Source of the DNA: Nocardioides sp. ChNu-153
Lineage (GTDB): Bacteria > Actinomycetota > Actinomycetes > Propionibacteriales > Nocardioidaceae
NCBI RefSeq assembly: GCF_030466625.1
Contig: NZ_JADEVT010000014.1
Span: 1 to 64,000, forward strand
DNA length: 64,000 bases
Direction of reading: 5' to 3'
In this document: piece by piece, positions 16,686-25,676 of the stretch
Layout: each line of letters opens with the position of its first letter
Position numbering within the stretch: the first letter of the stretch is position 1
Notes under the pieces: model-generated
Seen by the model: the letters and a program-made list of their open reading frames with translations, nothing else
The model's database searches: none
What the model was told of the DNA's origin: nothing
Translations under genes and position numbers: made by a program

Positions 16686-17537
16686 TCAGGCGAACGCGGC
16701 GAGGCAGCGGCGGACCCAGGCGCCGTCGTGCATCACCTGCTGCCAGGTGAAGCGCAACACCCGCCATCCCGCCACGGCGAGCACCGTGTGGCGCCAGCAG
16801 TCGGAGCGGAACGCCTCGGCGTCGCCGTGGTAGGCCCACGACTCCGCCTCGACGGCCAGCCGTCGTCCCGCGTCCCCGACGTCGGGGTGCAGCACCCGCC
16901 CCTCGACCCGTACGGCGAGCTGGGCGACCGCGTCGAGTCCCGCCTCGAGGGCGTGGGCCCGCAGGACCGACTCGAAGGGGTTCGCGGCGCGGCCGTCGGC
17001 GTGGGCCGCGACGCGACGCAGCTGCCCGGCGCCGCGGCCACCCACGCGCTGGGTCGCGATCCGCAGCTCGAGGGGCTCGACGTCGCCGTGCCGCAGCGCG
17101 GAGTCCGCCACGGTGAGGGCCTCCTCGAACGGCAGGCGCCGCGCGCAGTCGAGGACGGTGCGCAGCGGACGGGTCACGTCGCCCGGTTCGTCGCCCAGGT
17201 CGGCGCGGTAGGTGTGCGGCGTCCAGACCTCGCGCCGCCGGCTGCCCCGCGGCACCGTGAACCAGGCGTCCGTCGGCGGGCGGGCCACCTCCCAGCCGTG
17301 GAGCACGGCAGCGCTGAGGTGTGAGGCGACACCGCCGATGCGGCGTGCGACCACGAGTGCCTCGTCCGCCTCGGCCACGCGGTAGCGGCCGCGATCGCAG
17401 CGCGTCAGCTCACCTCGGCGGACCGCCTCCCGCAGCGAGTGGCGGGTCACGGCAGGCCGGAGGTCCGCCCAGCAGGCCACATCACCCAGCTCGCGCACGG
17501 CCTGGACCGCGGGCACGCGGGGCCGGTCAGCGATCAC
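16686..17537 (-). CDS. AbiEi-antitoxin-like N-terminus with DUF559/Vsr-like nuclease domain
   Basis: A 283-residue protein of a type common in actinobacteria. The N-terminal third resembles the winged-helix region of AbiEi-type antitoxins: an L-R-E-A-V-R-R-G-E-L-T-R-C-D-R-G-R-Y segment with the S-H-L-S-A-A-V-L-H-G element. The C-terminal third has L-A-V-E-A-E-S-W-A-Y-H-G, an F-R-S-D-C-W-R-H helix and W-R-V-L-R-F-T-W, which fits the DUF559/very-short-patch-repair-like endonuclease fold. No toxin gene is adjacent, so a toxin-antitoxin role is not supported. Near-identical intergenic repeats flank it. Confidence 0.7.
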   Translation of the reverse strand: MIADRPRVPAVQAVRELGDVACWADLRPAVTRHSLREAVRRGELTRCDRGRYRVAEADEALVVARRIGGVASHLSAAVLHGWEVARPPTDAWFTVPRGSRRREVWTPHTYRADLGDEPGDVTRPLRTVLDCARRLPFEEALTVADSALRHGDVEPLELRIATQRVGGRGAGQLRRVAAHADGRAANPFESVLRAHALEAGLDAVAQLAVRVEGRVLHPDVGDAGRRLAVEAESWAYHGDAEAFRSDCWRHTVLAVAGWRVLRFTWQQVMHDGAWVRRCLAAFA

Positions 17538-17619
17538 CCCGGCATCGTGCCCCGCGGGCGGCCCGGGCCGGGCCGCTCGTCCACAGACGCGGGCCACCCG
17601 GGCGGCCGCCCGACCGTTA

Positions 17620-17788
17620 CCACTCCCCCGCCCGCGGCCCGCAGCGGCGCGGCGTACCCGCGACGAGTGGATGCGGCCGGGCGGCTGCGGGCCGCCCCCG
17701 GACGCGGGCGCCCCAGATGTCACCACTCCCGCAGCCCGTACCCGCGACGAGTGGATGCGGGCGGGCGGCTGCGGGCCGCCCCCGGACG
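17620..17788. repeat. Intergenic repeat, copies B and C in tandem
   Basis: Copy B begins at 17620 and copy C at 17723, 103 bp apart. Both contain ACCCGCGACGAGTGGATGCGG and continue into GCGGCTGCGGGCCGCCCCCGGACG. That extension is itself a hairpin, and copy A at 16611 does not share it. Copy C lacks about 20 bp of the GC-rich middle. They fill the gap between two minus-strand genes. Confidence 0.8.
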
Positions 17789-17849
17789 TCATCCCCGACG
17801 AGGCCCCCGCCCCCCGCTCCGGATGACGTCCCGCGACCGGGCCGCCGCC

Positions 17850-20800
17850 TCACACCTGCGGCGCACCCCCGGGCACGGCGACGAGCCCGCGGACCACGCG
17901 CATGCCCACCGAGAGCCGGGCGAGGTCGGGCTCCTCGGCGCAGACCTCCTCGAGCGTGCGGGCGGCGCGGGCGACGACGGTCGCCTGCGTCTCCTCCCAC
18001 GCGGCGACACGCGCCGCGGCGGAGTCGTCGTCGGAGGTCGCCGCCAACACCTGCGCGGTGAGCAGCGCGTGCACGGCGTGCAGGTCGTCACGCAGCGCGG
18101 CGCGGGCGGTGGCTTGCCAGCGGTCGTTGCGCGGCAGCGCCAGGATCCGCGACAGCAGCGTCGCGAACCCGAGCCGCTCCCCCAGCGCGAAGTGCACCTT
18201 GGCGACCGTCTCGGCCGGCAGGCCGCGGCGGGCGGCGGTCTCCACGATCCCCAGGAGCCCGTACGACGGGGGCAGCGCCGCGATGCGGGCTGCGAGCCCG
18301 TCGGGGACCCCGTCCGCGCGCAGGGCGGCGAGCCGCTCGTCGTGCGCCACCGACTCGCGCCCGGTCAGCAGCCCCGCGAGGCCCGGGTCGCCCTGCAGCA
18401 CCTGCTGGATGCGGACGCCGAAGAAGTCGACGGTGCCCTCCGCGTCGGTGTCGGGGCGCCGCAGCACCAGCCACCGCGCGGCGCGCTCGACGAGGGTGCG
18501 CAGCTCGATCCGCATGCGGGTCTGCACGGCGGCGTCGAGCTGGTTGTCCTGGCCGGCGATCTCCTCGCGCAACGCGGCGGCGCCGTAGATCTCGTCGGCC
18601 ACGAAGCTGGCGCGGGCCAGCTCGGCCGCGGTCGCGCCGGTCTCGTCGGCCAGGCGCGGCCAGAACGTCATGCCCGCCGTGTCGACCAGCCGGTTCACGA
18701 CCTGAGTCACGACGATCTCGCGGCGCAGGGGGTGCTCGTCCATCCGCTCGCGGAACCGGTGCCGCATCGGGGTCGGGAAGTAGGCGTAGAGCTCGCCCCG
18801 CAGGTAGGGGTCGTCCGGCAGGTCCGAGGCCAGCAGCTCGTCGGCGAGCACGATCTTGGTCCAGCTCAGCAGCACCGCCAGCTCGGGCAGGGTCAGGCCC
18901 TGCCCGGCCTCGAGACGCCGGCGCACCTCCCCGCTCGACGGCAGGTCCTCCAGCCGCCGGTCGAGGTGGCCCTCGGCCTCGAGCCGGCGCATCCACCGCT
19001 CGTGCACGTGCAGCAGGGCCGGCGCGTTCGCGGCGGCGTTGGCCAGCGCGAGGTTCTGGTCGTAGTTGTCGGCCAGCACCAGCTCGGCGACCTCGTCGGT
19101 CATCGACGCCAGCAGCTCGTTGCGCTGCTTGCCCGTGAGGTCCCCGGCCGCGACGAGGCGGTCGAGCAGGATCTTGATGTTGACCTCGCGGTCGGAGGTG
19201 TCGACGCCCGCGGAGTTGTCGATGAAGTCGGTGTTGAGGCGGCCGCCCGCGGCGGCGTACTCGATGCGTCCCGCCTGCGTCAGCCCGAGGTTGCCGCCCT
19301 CCCCGACGACGCGGGCGCGCAGCTCGCTGCCGTCGACGCGGATCGCGTCGTTGGCCTTGTCCCCGGCGGCGGCGTGGGTCTGGGTCGAGGCCTTCACGTA
19401 GGTGCCGATCCCGCCGTTCCACAGCAGGTCGACCGGCGCCTGCAGGATGGCGCGCATCAGCTCGTTCGGCGTCAGCCGGGTGACGTCGTCGCCGAGGCCG
19501 AGCACGCGGCGTACCGGCGCGGAGATCGGCACCGACTTCGCCGAGCGGGGGTGCACGCCGCCGCCCTCGGAGATGAGCGAGCGGTCGTAGTCGCGCCACG
19601 ACGAGCGGGGCAGCGCGAAGAGCCGCTGGCGCTCGGCGAACGAGGCCGCCGCGTCGGGGTCGGGGTCGAGGAAGATGTCGCGGTGGTCGAACGCGGCCAC
19701 GAGCCGCAGGTGCGGCGAGCACAGCATGCCGTTGCCGAACACGTCGCCCGACATGTCGCCGATGCCGACCACGGTGAACGGCTCGCGCTGCGTGTCGAGG
19801 CCCAGCTCGCGGAAGTGGCGGCGCACGGAGACCCAGGCGCCGCGCGCGGTGATGCCCATCGCCTTGTGGTCGTAGCCCACCGATCCGCCCGACGCGAACG
19901 CGTCGCCGAGCCAGTAGCCGTAGTCCGCCGAGAGCGCGTTCGCGATGTCGGAGAAGGTCGCGGTGCCCTTGTCGGCCGCCACCACCAGGTAGGTGTCGTC
20001 GCCGTCGTGGCGCACCACCCGCTGCGGCGGCACCACCGCCCCGTCGACGAGGTTGTCGGTGACGTCGAGCAGGCCCGAGACGAACGTCCGGTACGCCGCC
20101 ACGCCCTCCGCCTGCCACGCCTCCCGGTCCGCGGGGTCGGGGAGGCGCTTCGCGTAGAAGCCGCCCTTCGCCCCCACCGGCACGATCACGGTGTTCTTCA
20201 CCATCTGCGCCTTGACCAGGCCGAGCACCTCGGTGCGGAAGTCGTCGCGCCGGTCCGACCAGCGCAGGCCCCCGCGCGCCACGGCGCCGAAGCGCAGGTG
20301 CACACCCTCGACCCGGGGCGAGTAGACGAAGATCTCGAACGCGGGCCGCGGCGCGGGCAGGTCGGGGATCGCCGAGGGCTGCAGCTTCAGCGACAGGTGC
20401 GAGCGCACGCCACCGGCGTCGGGGCGCTGGTAGTAGTTCGTGCGCAGCGTGGCCCGCACGTGGGTGAGGTAGGAGCGCAGGATGCGGTCGTGGTCGAGGC
20501 TGACGACCTGCTCCAGCGCGCTGGTGACCTCGTCCACGAGCTGCTGCTCGGCGGCCTCGCGGCCGTCCGCCCCGCCGACCGCCCCGCCGACCGCCCCGTC
20601 CCCCGCGCCGTCGCCCGTACCCGTCAGGTCGGGGTCGAAGCGCGTCTCGAACAGCCGCACCAGCAGGCGGGTGATCTCGACGTTCGCGGCGAGCGCGTCC
20701 GCCATCGACGTGGTCGAGAACGGCGAGCTGCCCTGGCGCATGTAGCGCCCGTAGGCGCGCAGCACCATCACCTGGCGCCACGTCAGCCCGGCCCGCAGCA

Positions 20801-22862
20801 CGAGGGCGTTGAACCGGTCGACCTCGCTGTGCTCGGCCCACACCGCGCGCAGGGCGTCGGCGAACAGCTCGCGCTGGTCGGGGCCCGCCTGCGCGTCGGT
20901 GCGCAGCGCGAACTCGTAGACGAACGTCGGCTGGTCGAGGTCCTCCAGCTCGTAGGGCCGCTCGTCGAGCACCTCGACGCCCATCGACGAGATCATCGGC
21001 AGCACGGCGGAGAGCGAGAGCGCCGGGCCGACGCGGAAGACCTTCAGCATGCCCTCGCCGGCCGGCGCGTCGACCGGCTGGTGGAGCGCGACGTCGAAGC
21101 CGCCGGCCGGGCCGGCGGCCGCCCGGACCGCCTCGAGCCGACCGATGTCGGAGGCGGCCGTGCGGGCGTCGAAGTCCTCTTTGTAGGCCTCCGGGAACGC
21201 GCCGAGGTAGCGCCGGCCGAGCCGCGCCCCGTCGACCTCGCCGTGCTCGGCGAGCAGCGCGGCGTGCAGGTCGTCGCGCCAGGAGCGGGCGACCTCGTCG
21301 AAGCGGTGCTCCAGCTCCGCGACGAACTCGCGGTCGGCCTGGCGGATGCTCAGCCCCTCCTGGGGACGCACGACGAAGTGCACGCGCACCATGGCCGAGT
21401 CCGACAGCTGCACCGCGAACTCGATGGCCGAGGAGTCGAGCCGCTGGCGCAGCACCTCGGCGAAGCGCTCGCGCACCGCGGTGCTGTACCGGTCGTGCGG
21501 CAGGTAGGCGAGCACGGAGAGGTAGCGCCCGTAGGTGTCGCGCCGCACGAAGAGCCGCAGCTGGCGGCGGCGCTCGCGGGCGAACATGACGGCCTGCGCG
21601 ATGGGCGCCAGGTCCTCCGTGGGGGTCTGGAAGAGCTCGTCGCGCGGGAAGTTCTCCAGCGTGTCGAGCAGCGCCTTGCCGGCGTGGCTGCGCTGGTCGA
21701 AGCCCAGCTGCTCGCGCACCGCCTCCGCCTTCTCGCGCAGCAGCGGGATGCGGGTCAGCGACTCGGTGTAGGCGGCCGAGGAGAACAGGCCGATGAGGCG
21801 CCGCTCGCCCGTCACCACGCCGTCGGCGTCGAACGTCTTCACGCCCACGTAGTCGAGGTGCACGGGCCGGTGCACGGTGGCGCGGCGGTTGGCCTTGGCC
21901 AGCACCAGCAGCTCGGGGTCCCGCATCCGGTCGCGCACCTCGGCCGTGACGCGGGGCCCGTCGGCGCCGGTGGGCGCCACGCCCGGCCGGTCGTCGCGCA
22001 GCAGCCCCAACCCGGTGCCGGGCACCGCGACGAGCTCGTCGCCGTCGGCGCCGGTGGCCAGCGTGTACTCCCGGTAGCCCAGGAACGTGAAGTGGTCGTC
22101 GGCGATCCACTCCAGCAGGTCGGCGCCCTGCCGCACCTCCGGCTCGGGTACGCCGGCCGCGACCTCCGCGGGCCGCTCCCGCAGGTCGGTGGCCACCGCC
22201 GCGACGGCCTCCTTCATCTGCTGCCAGTCCTCGACCGCGACGCGCACGTCGGCGAGCACCTGGTGGACCCCCGCCTCGATGGCGGCGGCCGTGCCGTCGT
22301 CGCCGTCGGTGCCGAGGCGGCCGATCTCGACGTGGATCCACGACTCGCGCGTCGCGGTCTGGTCGGCGTGGTCCTCGACCTGCACCGAGCCCTCCGCGAT
22401 CGGGCCGACCGCCAGCAGCGTGCCGTCGGCGGCGCGCCGTACCCGCAGCTGGGGGTGGAGCACCGCGTGCACGTCGCAGTCGAGCCGGTCGAGCAGCATC
22501 GTCACCGAGTCGACGAGGAACGGCATGTCGTCGGTGACGACCTCGACGACGGAGTGGCCGCCGGCGGTCCAGCCGTCGTCGGCCACGGACGGCGTCAGCA
22601 CCCGGGTGAGCACCTCGCCGGGGGCGCGGTGCTCGGCGAGGCGGCGGTGGGAGGCGGCGGCGCCGTACAGGTCCACGGGGGTGCGGTCGAGGATGTCCTC
22701 GGGGGCGACGTGGCGGTAGTACGCCGACAGCACCGCGTCCGGGTCCGCATCACCCTCAGGCCCGGCGAGGGAGCCGTTGCGGCCCCGGGCCAGCGCGGCG
22801 GCGTCCGCCACGAGATCGGCCTTGCTGCGGTCCAGGTTCCTGCCGTCCAGCGTCGTCGCCAC
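17850..22862 (-). CDS. gdh: NAD-specific glutamate dehydrogenase, large (about 180 kDa) class
   Basis: A 1,670-residue enzyme that oxidises glutamate to 2-oxoglutarate and ammonia with NAD. The long N-terminal part contains the ACT-like and helical regions of the bacterial 180-kDa class. The catalytic core is in the second half: G-L-R-W-S-D-R-R-D-D-F-R-T-E-V-L-G-L, then P-V-G-A-K-G-G-F-Y with the catalytic lysine region, then G-I-G-D-M-S-G-D-V-F-G-N-G for dinucleotide binding. GTG 22862 is adopted although its GGGAGG site directly abuts it, so a slightly later start is possible. Cytoplasmic, catabolic. pruA, which also makes glutamate from proline, is encoded nearby. Confidence 0.95.
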   Translation of the reverse strand: MATTLDGRNLDRSKADLVADAAALARGRNGSLAGPEGDADPDAVLSAYYRHVAPEDILDRTPVDLYGAAASHRRLAEHRAPGEVLTRVLTPSVADDGWTAGGHSVVEVVTDDMPFLVDSVTMLLDRLDCDVHAVLHPQLRVRRAADGTLLAVGPIAEGSVQVEDHADQTATRESWIHVEIGRLGTDGDDGTAAAIEAGVHQVLADVRVAVEDWQQMKEAVAAVATDLRERPAEVAAGVPEPEVRQGADLLEWIADDHFTFLGYREYTLATGADGDELVAVPGTGLGLLRDDRPGVAPTGADGPRVTAEVRDRMRDPELLVLAKANRRATVHRPVHLDYVGVKTFDADGVVTGERRLIGLFSSAAYTESLTRIPLLREKAEAVREQLGFDQRSHAGKALLDTLENFPRDELFQTPTEDLAPIAQAVMFARERRRQLRLFVRRDTYGRYLSVLAYLPHDRYSTAVRERFAEVLRQRLDSSAIEFAVQLSDSAMVRVHFVVRPQEGLSIRQADREFVAELEHRFDEVARSWRDDLHAALLAEHGEVDGARLGRRYLGAFPEAYKEDFDARTAASDIGRLEAVRAAAGPAGGFDVALHQPVDAPAGEGMLKVFRVGPALSLSAVLPMISSMGVEVLDERPYELEDLDQPTFVYEFALRTDAQAGPDQRELFADALRAVWAEHSEVDRFNALVLRAGLTWRQVMVLRAYGRYMRQGSSPFSTTSMADALAANVEITRLLVRLFETRFDPDLTGTGDGAGDGAVGGAVGGADGREAAEQQLVDEVTSALEQVVSLDHDRILRSYLTHVRATLRTNYYQRPDAGGVRSHLSLKLQPSAIPDLPAPRPAFEIFVYSPRVEGVHLRFGAVARGGLRWSDRRDDFRTEVLGLVKAQMVKNTVIVPVGAKGGFYAKRLPDPADREAWQAEGVAAYRTFVSGLLDVTDNLVDGAVVPPQRVVRHDGDDTYLVVAADKGTATFSDIANALSADYGYWLGDAFASGGSVGYDHKAMGITARGAWVSVRRHFRELGLDTQREPFTVVGIGDMSGDVFGNGMLCSPHLRLVAAFDHRDIFLDPDPDAAASFAERQRLFALPRSSWRDYDRSLISEGGGVHPRSAKSVPISAPVRRVLGLGDDVTRLTPNELMRAILQAPVDLLWNGGIGTYVKASTQTHAAAGDKANDAIRVDGSELRARVVGEGGNLGLTQAGRIEYAAAGGRLNTDFIDNSAGVDTSDREVNIKILLDRLVAAGDLTGKQRNELLASMTDEVAELVLADNYDQNLALANAAANAPALLHVHERWMRRLEAEGHLDRRLEDLPSSGEVRRRLEAGQGLTLPELAVLLSWTKIVLADELLASDLPDDPYLRGELYAYFPTPMRHRFRERMDEHPLRREIVVTQVVNRLVDTAGMTFWPRLADETGATAAELARASFVADEIYGAAALREEIAGQDNQLDAAVQTRMRIELRTLVERAARWLVLRRPDTDAEGTVDFFGVRIQQVLQGDPGLAGLLTGRESVAHDERLAALRADGVPDGLAARIAALPPSYGLLGIVETAARRGLPAETVAKVHFALGERLGFATLLSRILALPRNDRWQATARAALRDDLHAVHALLTAQVLAATSDDDSAAARVAAWEETQATVVARAARTLEEVCAEEPDLARLSVGMRVVRGLVAVPGGAPQV

Positions 22863-23008
22863 CCTCCCGACCCTAGGGGTCCCCCGGTGCCGCAACAACC
22901 CGGCTCCCGGGGGTGCGCCATGATGGCCCGCGGCGGGGCCCGGCGCCCCGTCGACCAGCACCCCGCACCGGGCCGAGGCCCGTGCCGAGTCGGACGGAGA
23001 TCCTCCCC

Positions 23009-23479
23009 ATGGCCAAGCGCGTCACCCACGAACTGACCTACGACGCCCCGCTCGCCGACGTGCGCGCGATGCTGCTCGACGAGGCGTTCCGCCGCTCGGT
23101 GGCCGCCGAGCAGCGGGCGCTGCGCTCGACCGTCTCCGTCACGGGCGACGTCGTGCGCTTCGAGACCGTGCAGCCCGCCGCCGGCATCCCGTCGTTCGCG
23201 AAGAAGTTCGTCGGCGACGAGATCGTCGTGGTGCAGGACGAGAAGTGGGGCGCCACCGCGGCGGACATCCACGTCACCATCCCCGGCAAGCCCGGCGACA
23301 TGACGGGCACGGCCACGCTCCGCGAGACCGGCACCGGCACGACGGAGACGGTCGACCTGCAGGTCAAGGTCTCCATCCCGCTCGTCGGCGGGAAGATCGA
23401 GGGCCTCATCGCCGACCTGCTCGTCAAGGCGCTCAAGGCCGAGAACCGCGCCGGCCGCGCCTGGCTCGCCAAGGGCTGA
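23009..23479 (+). CDS. DUF2505 family SRPBCC-like protein
   Basis: A 156-residue protein of the actinobacterial DUF2505 family, which adopts a START/SRPBCC-like lipid- or ligand-binding fold. It begins A-K-R-V-T-H-E-L-T-Y-D-A-P-L-A-D-V with the usual D-E-A-F-R-x-S-V helix, and ends in G-K-I-E-G-L-I-A-D-L-L-V-K-A-L helical sequence. ATG 23009 follows GGACGGAGA. It is divergent from gdh and convergent with pruA. The ligand is unknown. Confidence 0.85.
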   Translation: MAKRVTHELTYDAPLADVRAMLLDEAFRRSVAAEQRALRSTVSVTGDVVRFETVQPAAGIPSFAKKFVGDEIVVVQDEKWGATAADIHVTIPGKPGDMTGTATLRETGTGTTETVDLQVKVSIPLVGGKIEGLIADLLVKALKAENRAGRAWLAKG

Positions 23480-23494
23480 GGCCCAGGACGCGAG

Positions 23495-23527
23495 CGCGGG
23501 GCGGCACCGGTCCGGTGCCGCCCCGCC
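23495..23527. terminator. Bidirectional hairpin between convergent genes
   Basis: CGGGGCGGCACCGG and CCGGTGCCGCCCCG are perfect inverted arms separated by one base, between the DUF2505 stop and the pruA stop. There is no T-tract, as is common for actinobacterial terminators. Confidence 0.65.
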
Positions 23528-23532
23528 GCGTG

Positions 23533-25158
23533 TCAGCCCATGTGCGGGTAGCGGTGGTCGTGCGGCGGCACGAACGTCTCCTTGATCGAGCGCGGGCTGG
23601 TCCAGCGGGTCAGGTTCGACGCCGCGCCGGCCTTGTCGTTCGTGCCCGACGCGCGCCCGCCGCCGAACGGCTGCTGGCCCACCACGGCGCCGGTCGGCTT
23701 GTCGTTGACGTAGAAGTTGCCGGCGGCGAACCGCAGCTCCTCGGCCGCCCACGCCACGACGCGCTGGTCGCGCGCGAACACCGCACCGGTCAGGGCGTAC
23801 GGCGACGCGGACTCCAGCTGGCGCGTCACCTTCTCGAAGTCGGCGTCGTCGAAGACGTGGACGGCGAGGATCGGCCCGAAGTACTCCGTCGAGAACATCT
23901 CGTCGGTCGGGTCGCCGCCCTCGACGACGGTGGGGCGCACGAACCAACCGACGCTGTCGTCGCACTCACCGCCGGCGAGGACGTCCAGCCCGTCGCTCGC
24001 GCGGGCCCGCTCGATGGCGGCCACGTGCTTGGCGTAGGCCCGGTCGTCGATCACGGCGCCGAGGAAGTTCGACAGGTCGGTCGGGTCGCCCATCGCCAGG
24101 CCGTCGACGTCCGCCACCAGCTGCTCGCGGATCCGCTCCCACACCGAGCGCGCGACGTACGCCCGCGAGGCGGCGGAGCACTTCTGGCCCGCGTACTCGA
24201 ACGCGCCGCGCACCAGCGCCACCCGCACCGCGTCGGGGTCGGCCGAGGGGTGGGCGAGCACGAAGTCCTTGCCGCCGGTCTCGCCGACGAGGCGGGGGTA
24301 GCCGCGGTAGCCCGACAGGTTCTCCCCGACCGTGCGCCACAGGTGCTGGAACGTCGGCGTGGAGCCGGTGAAGTGGATGCCCGCGAGGTCGGGGTGGGGC
24401 AGCAGCACCTCGGAGGGCTCGACGCCGTCTCCCGGCAGCATCGAGATGACGCCGGGCGGCAGGCCCGCCTCGGTCAGCAGCTCCATCGTCAGCGACGCCG
24501 CCAGCTGCTGGGTGGGCGACGGCTTCCAGATCACGGTGTTGCCCATGAGCGCCGGCGCGGTCGGCAGGTTGCCCGCGATCGCCGTGAAGTTGAACGGGGT
24601 GATCGCGTAGACGAAGCCCTCGAGCGGACGGTGGTCGGTGCGGTTCCACACACCCGGCGCGTTGCGGATCGGCTGCTCGGTGAGGATCTGGCGCCCGTAG
24701 TGCACGTTGAAGCGCCAGAAGTCGATGAGCTCGCAGGCGGCGTCGATCTCGGCCTGGAAGGCCGTCTTCGACTGGCCGAGCACCGTGGCGGCGTTGAGGC
24801 GCTGGCGCCACGGGCCGGCGAGCAGCTCGGCGGCCCGCAGCAGCACCGCGGCGCGGTCGTCGTAGCTCAGCGCCCGCCAGCCCGGCGCCGCGGCCCGCGC
24901 GGCGTCGACCGCGTCCTGCGCGTCCTTGCGGGTCGAGGACCGGAAGGTGCCGAGCACCCGCTGGTGGTCGTGGGGCTCGACGACGGCGACCTCGGCGCCA
25001 CCACCGGCCCGCCAGTCACCGACGTACGCCGGGAGGTCGCGGGGGGCAGCCCGCAGCACCTCGACCTGCTCGAGCAGCGCCAGCCGCTCGGCGCTGCCGG
25101 GGGCGTAGGTCAGGTTCGGCTCGTTGACCGGTGCGGGGGGCAGCGTGATCGCGTCCAT
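23533..25158 (-). CDS. pruA: L-glutamate gamma-semialdehyde (1-pyrroline-5-carboxylate) dehydrogenase
   Basis: A 541-residue aldehyde dehydrogenase that completes proline degradation to glutamate with NAD. The catalytic cysteine is C327 in G-Q-K-C-S-A-A-S-R and the general base is E293 in V-G-E-T-G-G-K-D-F-V. The F-N-F-T-A-I-A-G-N-L and W-K-P-S-P-T-Q segments are those of stand-alone pyrroline-5-carboxylate dehydrogenases. ATG 25158 is the natural start. No proline dehydrogenase gene is adjacent. Confidence 0.94.
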   Translation of the reverse strand: MDAITLPPAPVNEPNLTYAPGSAERLALLEQVEVLRAAPRDLPAYVGDWRAGGGAEVAVVEPHDHQRVLGTFRSSTRKDAQDAVDAARAAAPGWRALSYDDRAAVLLRAAELLAGPWRQRLNAATVLGQSKTAFQAEIDAACELIDFWRFNVHYGRQILTEQPIRNAPGVWNRTDHRPLEGFVYAITPFNFTAIAGNLPTAPALMGNTVIWKPSPTQQLAASLTMELLTEAGLPPGVISMLPGDGVEPSEVLLPHPDLAGIHFTGSTPTFQHLWRTVGENLSGYRGYPRLVGETGGKDFVLAHPSADPDAVRVALVRGAFEYAGQKCSAASRAYVARSVWERIREQLVADVDGLAMGDPTDLSNFLGAVIDDRAYAKHVAAIERARASDGLDVLAGGECDDSVGWFVRPTVVEGGDPTDEMFSTEYFGPILAVHVFDDADFEKVTRQLESASPYALTGAVFARDQRVVAWAAEELRFAAGNFYVNDKPTGAVVGQQPFGGGRASGTNDKAGAASNLTRWTSPRSIKETFVPPHDHRYPHMG

Positions 25159-25211
25159 GCGCCCGATCGTGTCAGGCGGCGCCGACGCCCTCAACAGCCC
25201 CCGCCCCGCGG

Positions 25212-25676
25212 TCAGAGGAGGGTGCGGATCTCCTGCGTGGCGAACCACGCGAGGTCGTGGTCGAGCTCGACCCCGTCGACCGAGTCGGGCAGCTCCTCGC
25301 CCGAGAGGTACGCCGCGACCGCCGCCGGCGGGAGGTCGACGACGTCGACGTGCGCCGACGCGATCCGCTTCCACGGCACGTCGGCCTCCACCTCGACGAG
25401 GGTGGGCTCCGCCTCGTCGTCCAGCGGTCGCACCTGCGGCACGTCGGCGGCCAGCACGAGGCGCCGGGGCTGATCGCCCTCGACGCGGCGGGCCAGCGAC
25501 TCCGTGCCGGCCGCGGCCTGCGCGGCGTACTCCCACTCCTCGGTCGAGCCGTCGGGCCACGCCTCCTCCAGCGCGGGCGTCGCGGCGTGCGCGCGGAACG
25601 GGCCGGCGAGCCGGCCCTCGGCGACCACGCGCGCGAGCTCGGAGGAGGTGAGGGGCACGAAGACGCGCGTCGTCAC
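25212..25676 (-). CDS. DUF6912 family protein
   Basis: A 154-residue acidic soluble protein. T-R-V-F-V-P-L-T-S-S-E-L at the start, A-H-A-A-T-P-A-L-E-E-A-W in the first third and L-V-L-A-A-D-V-P in the middle resemble the uncharacterised DUF6912 family of actinobacteria as I remember it. The C-terminus ends with F-A-T-Q-E-I-R-T-L-L. GTG 25676 overlaps the stop of the WS/DGAT gene by 4 nt, so it is probably translated from the same mRNA. No function is proposed. Confidence 0.65.
   Translation of the reverse strand: MTTRVFVPLTSSELARVVAEGRLAGPFRAHAATPALEEAWPDGSTEEWEYAAQAAAGTESLARRVEGDQPRRLVLAADVPQVRPLDDEAEPTLVEVEADVPWKRIASAHVDVVDLPPAAVAAYLSGEELPDSVDGVELDHDLAWFATQEIRTLL

Noticed and set aside
16686..17537. 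Toxin-antitoxin pair based on the AbiEi-like N-terminus.
   Set aside because: There is no adjacent toxin (AbiEii) gene; stand-alone proteins of this architecture are common in actinobacteria.
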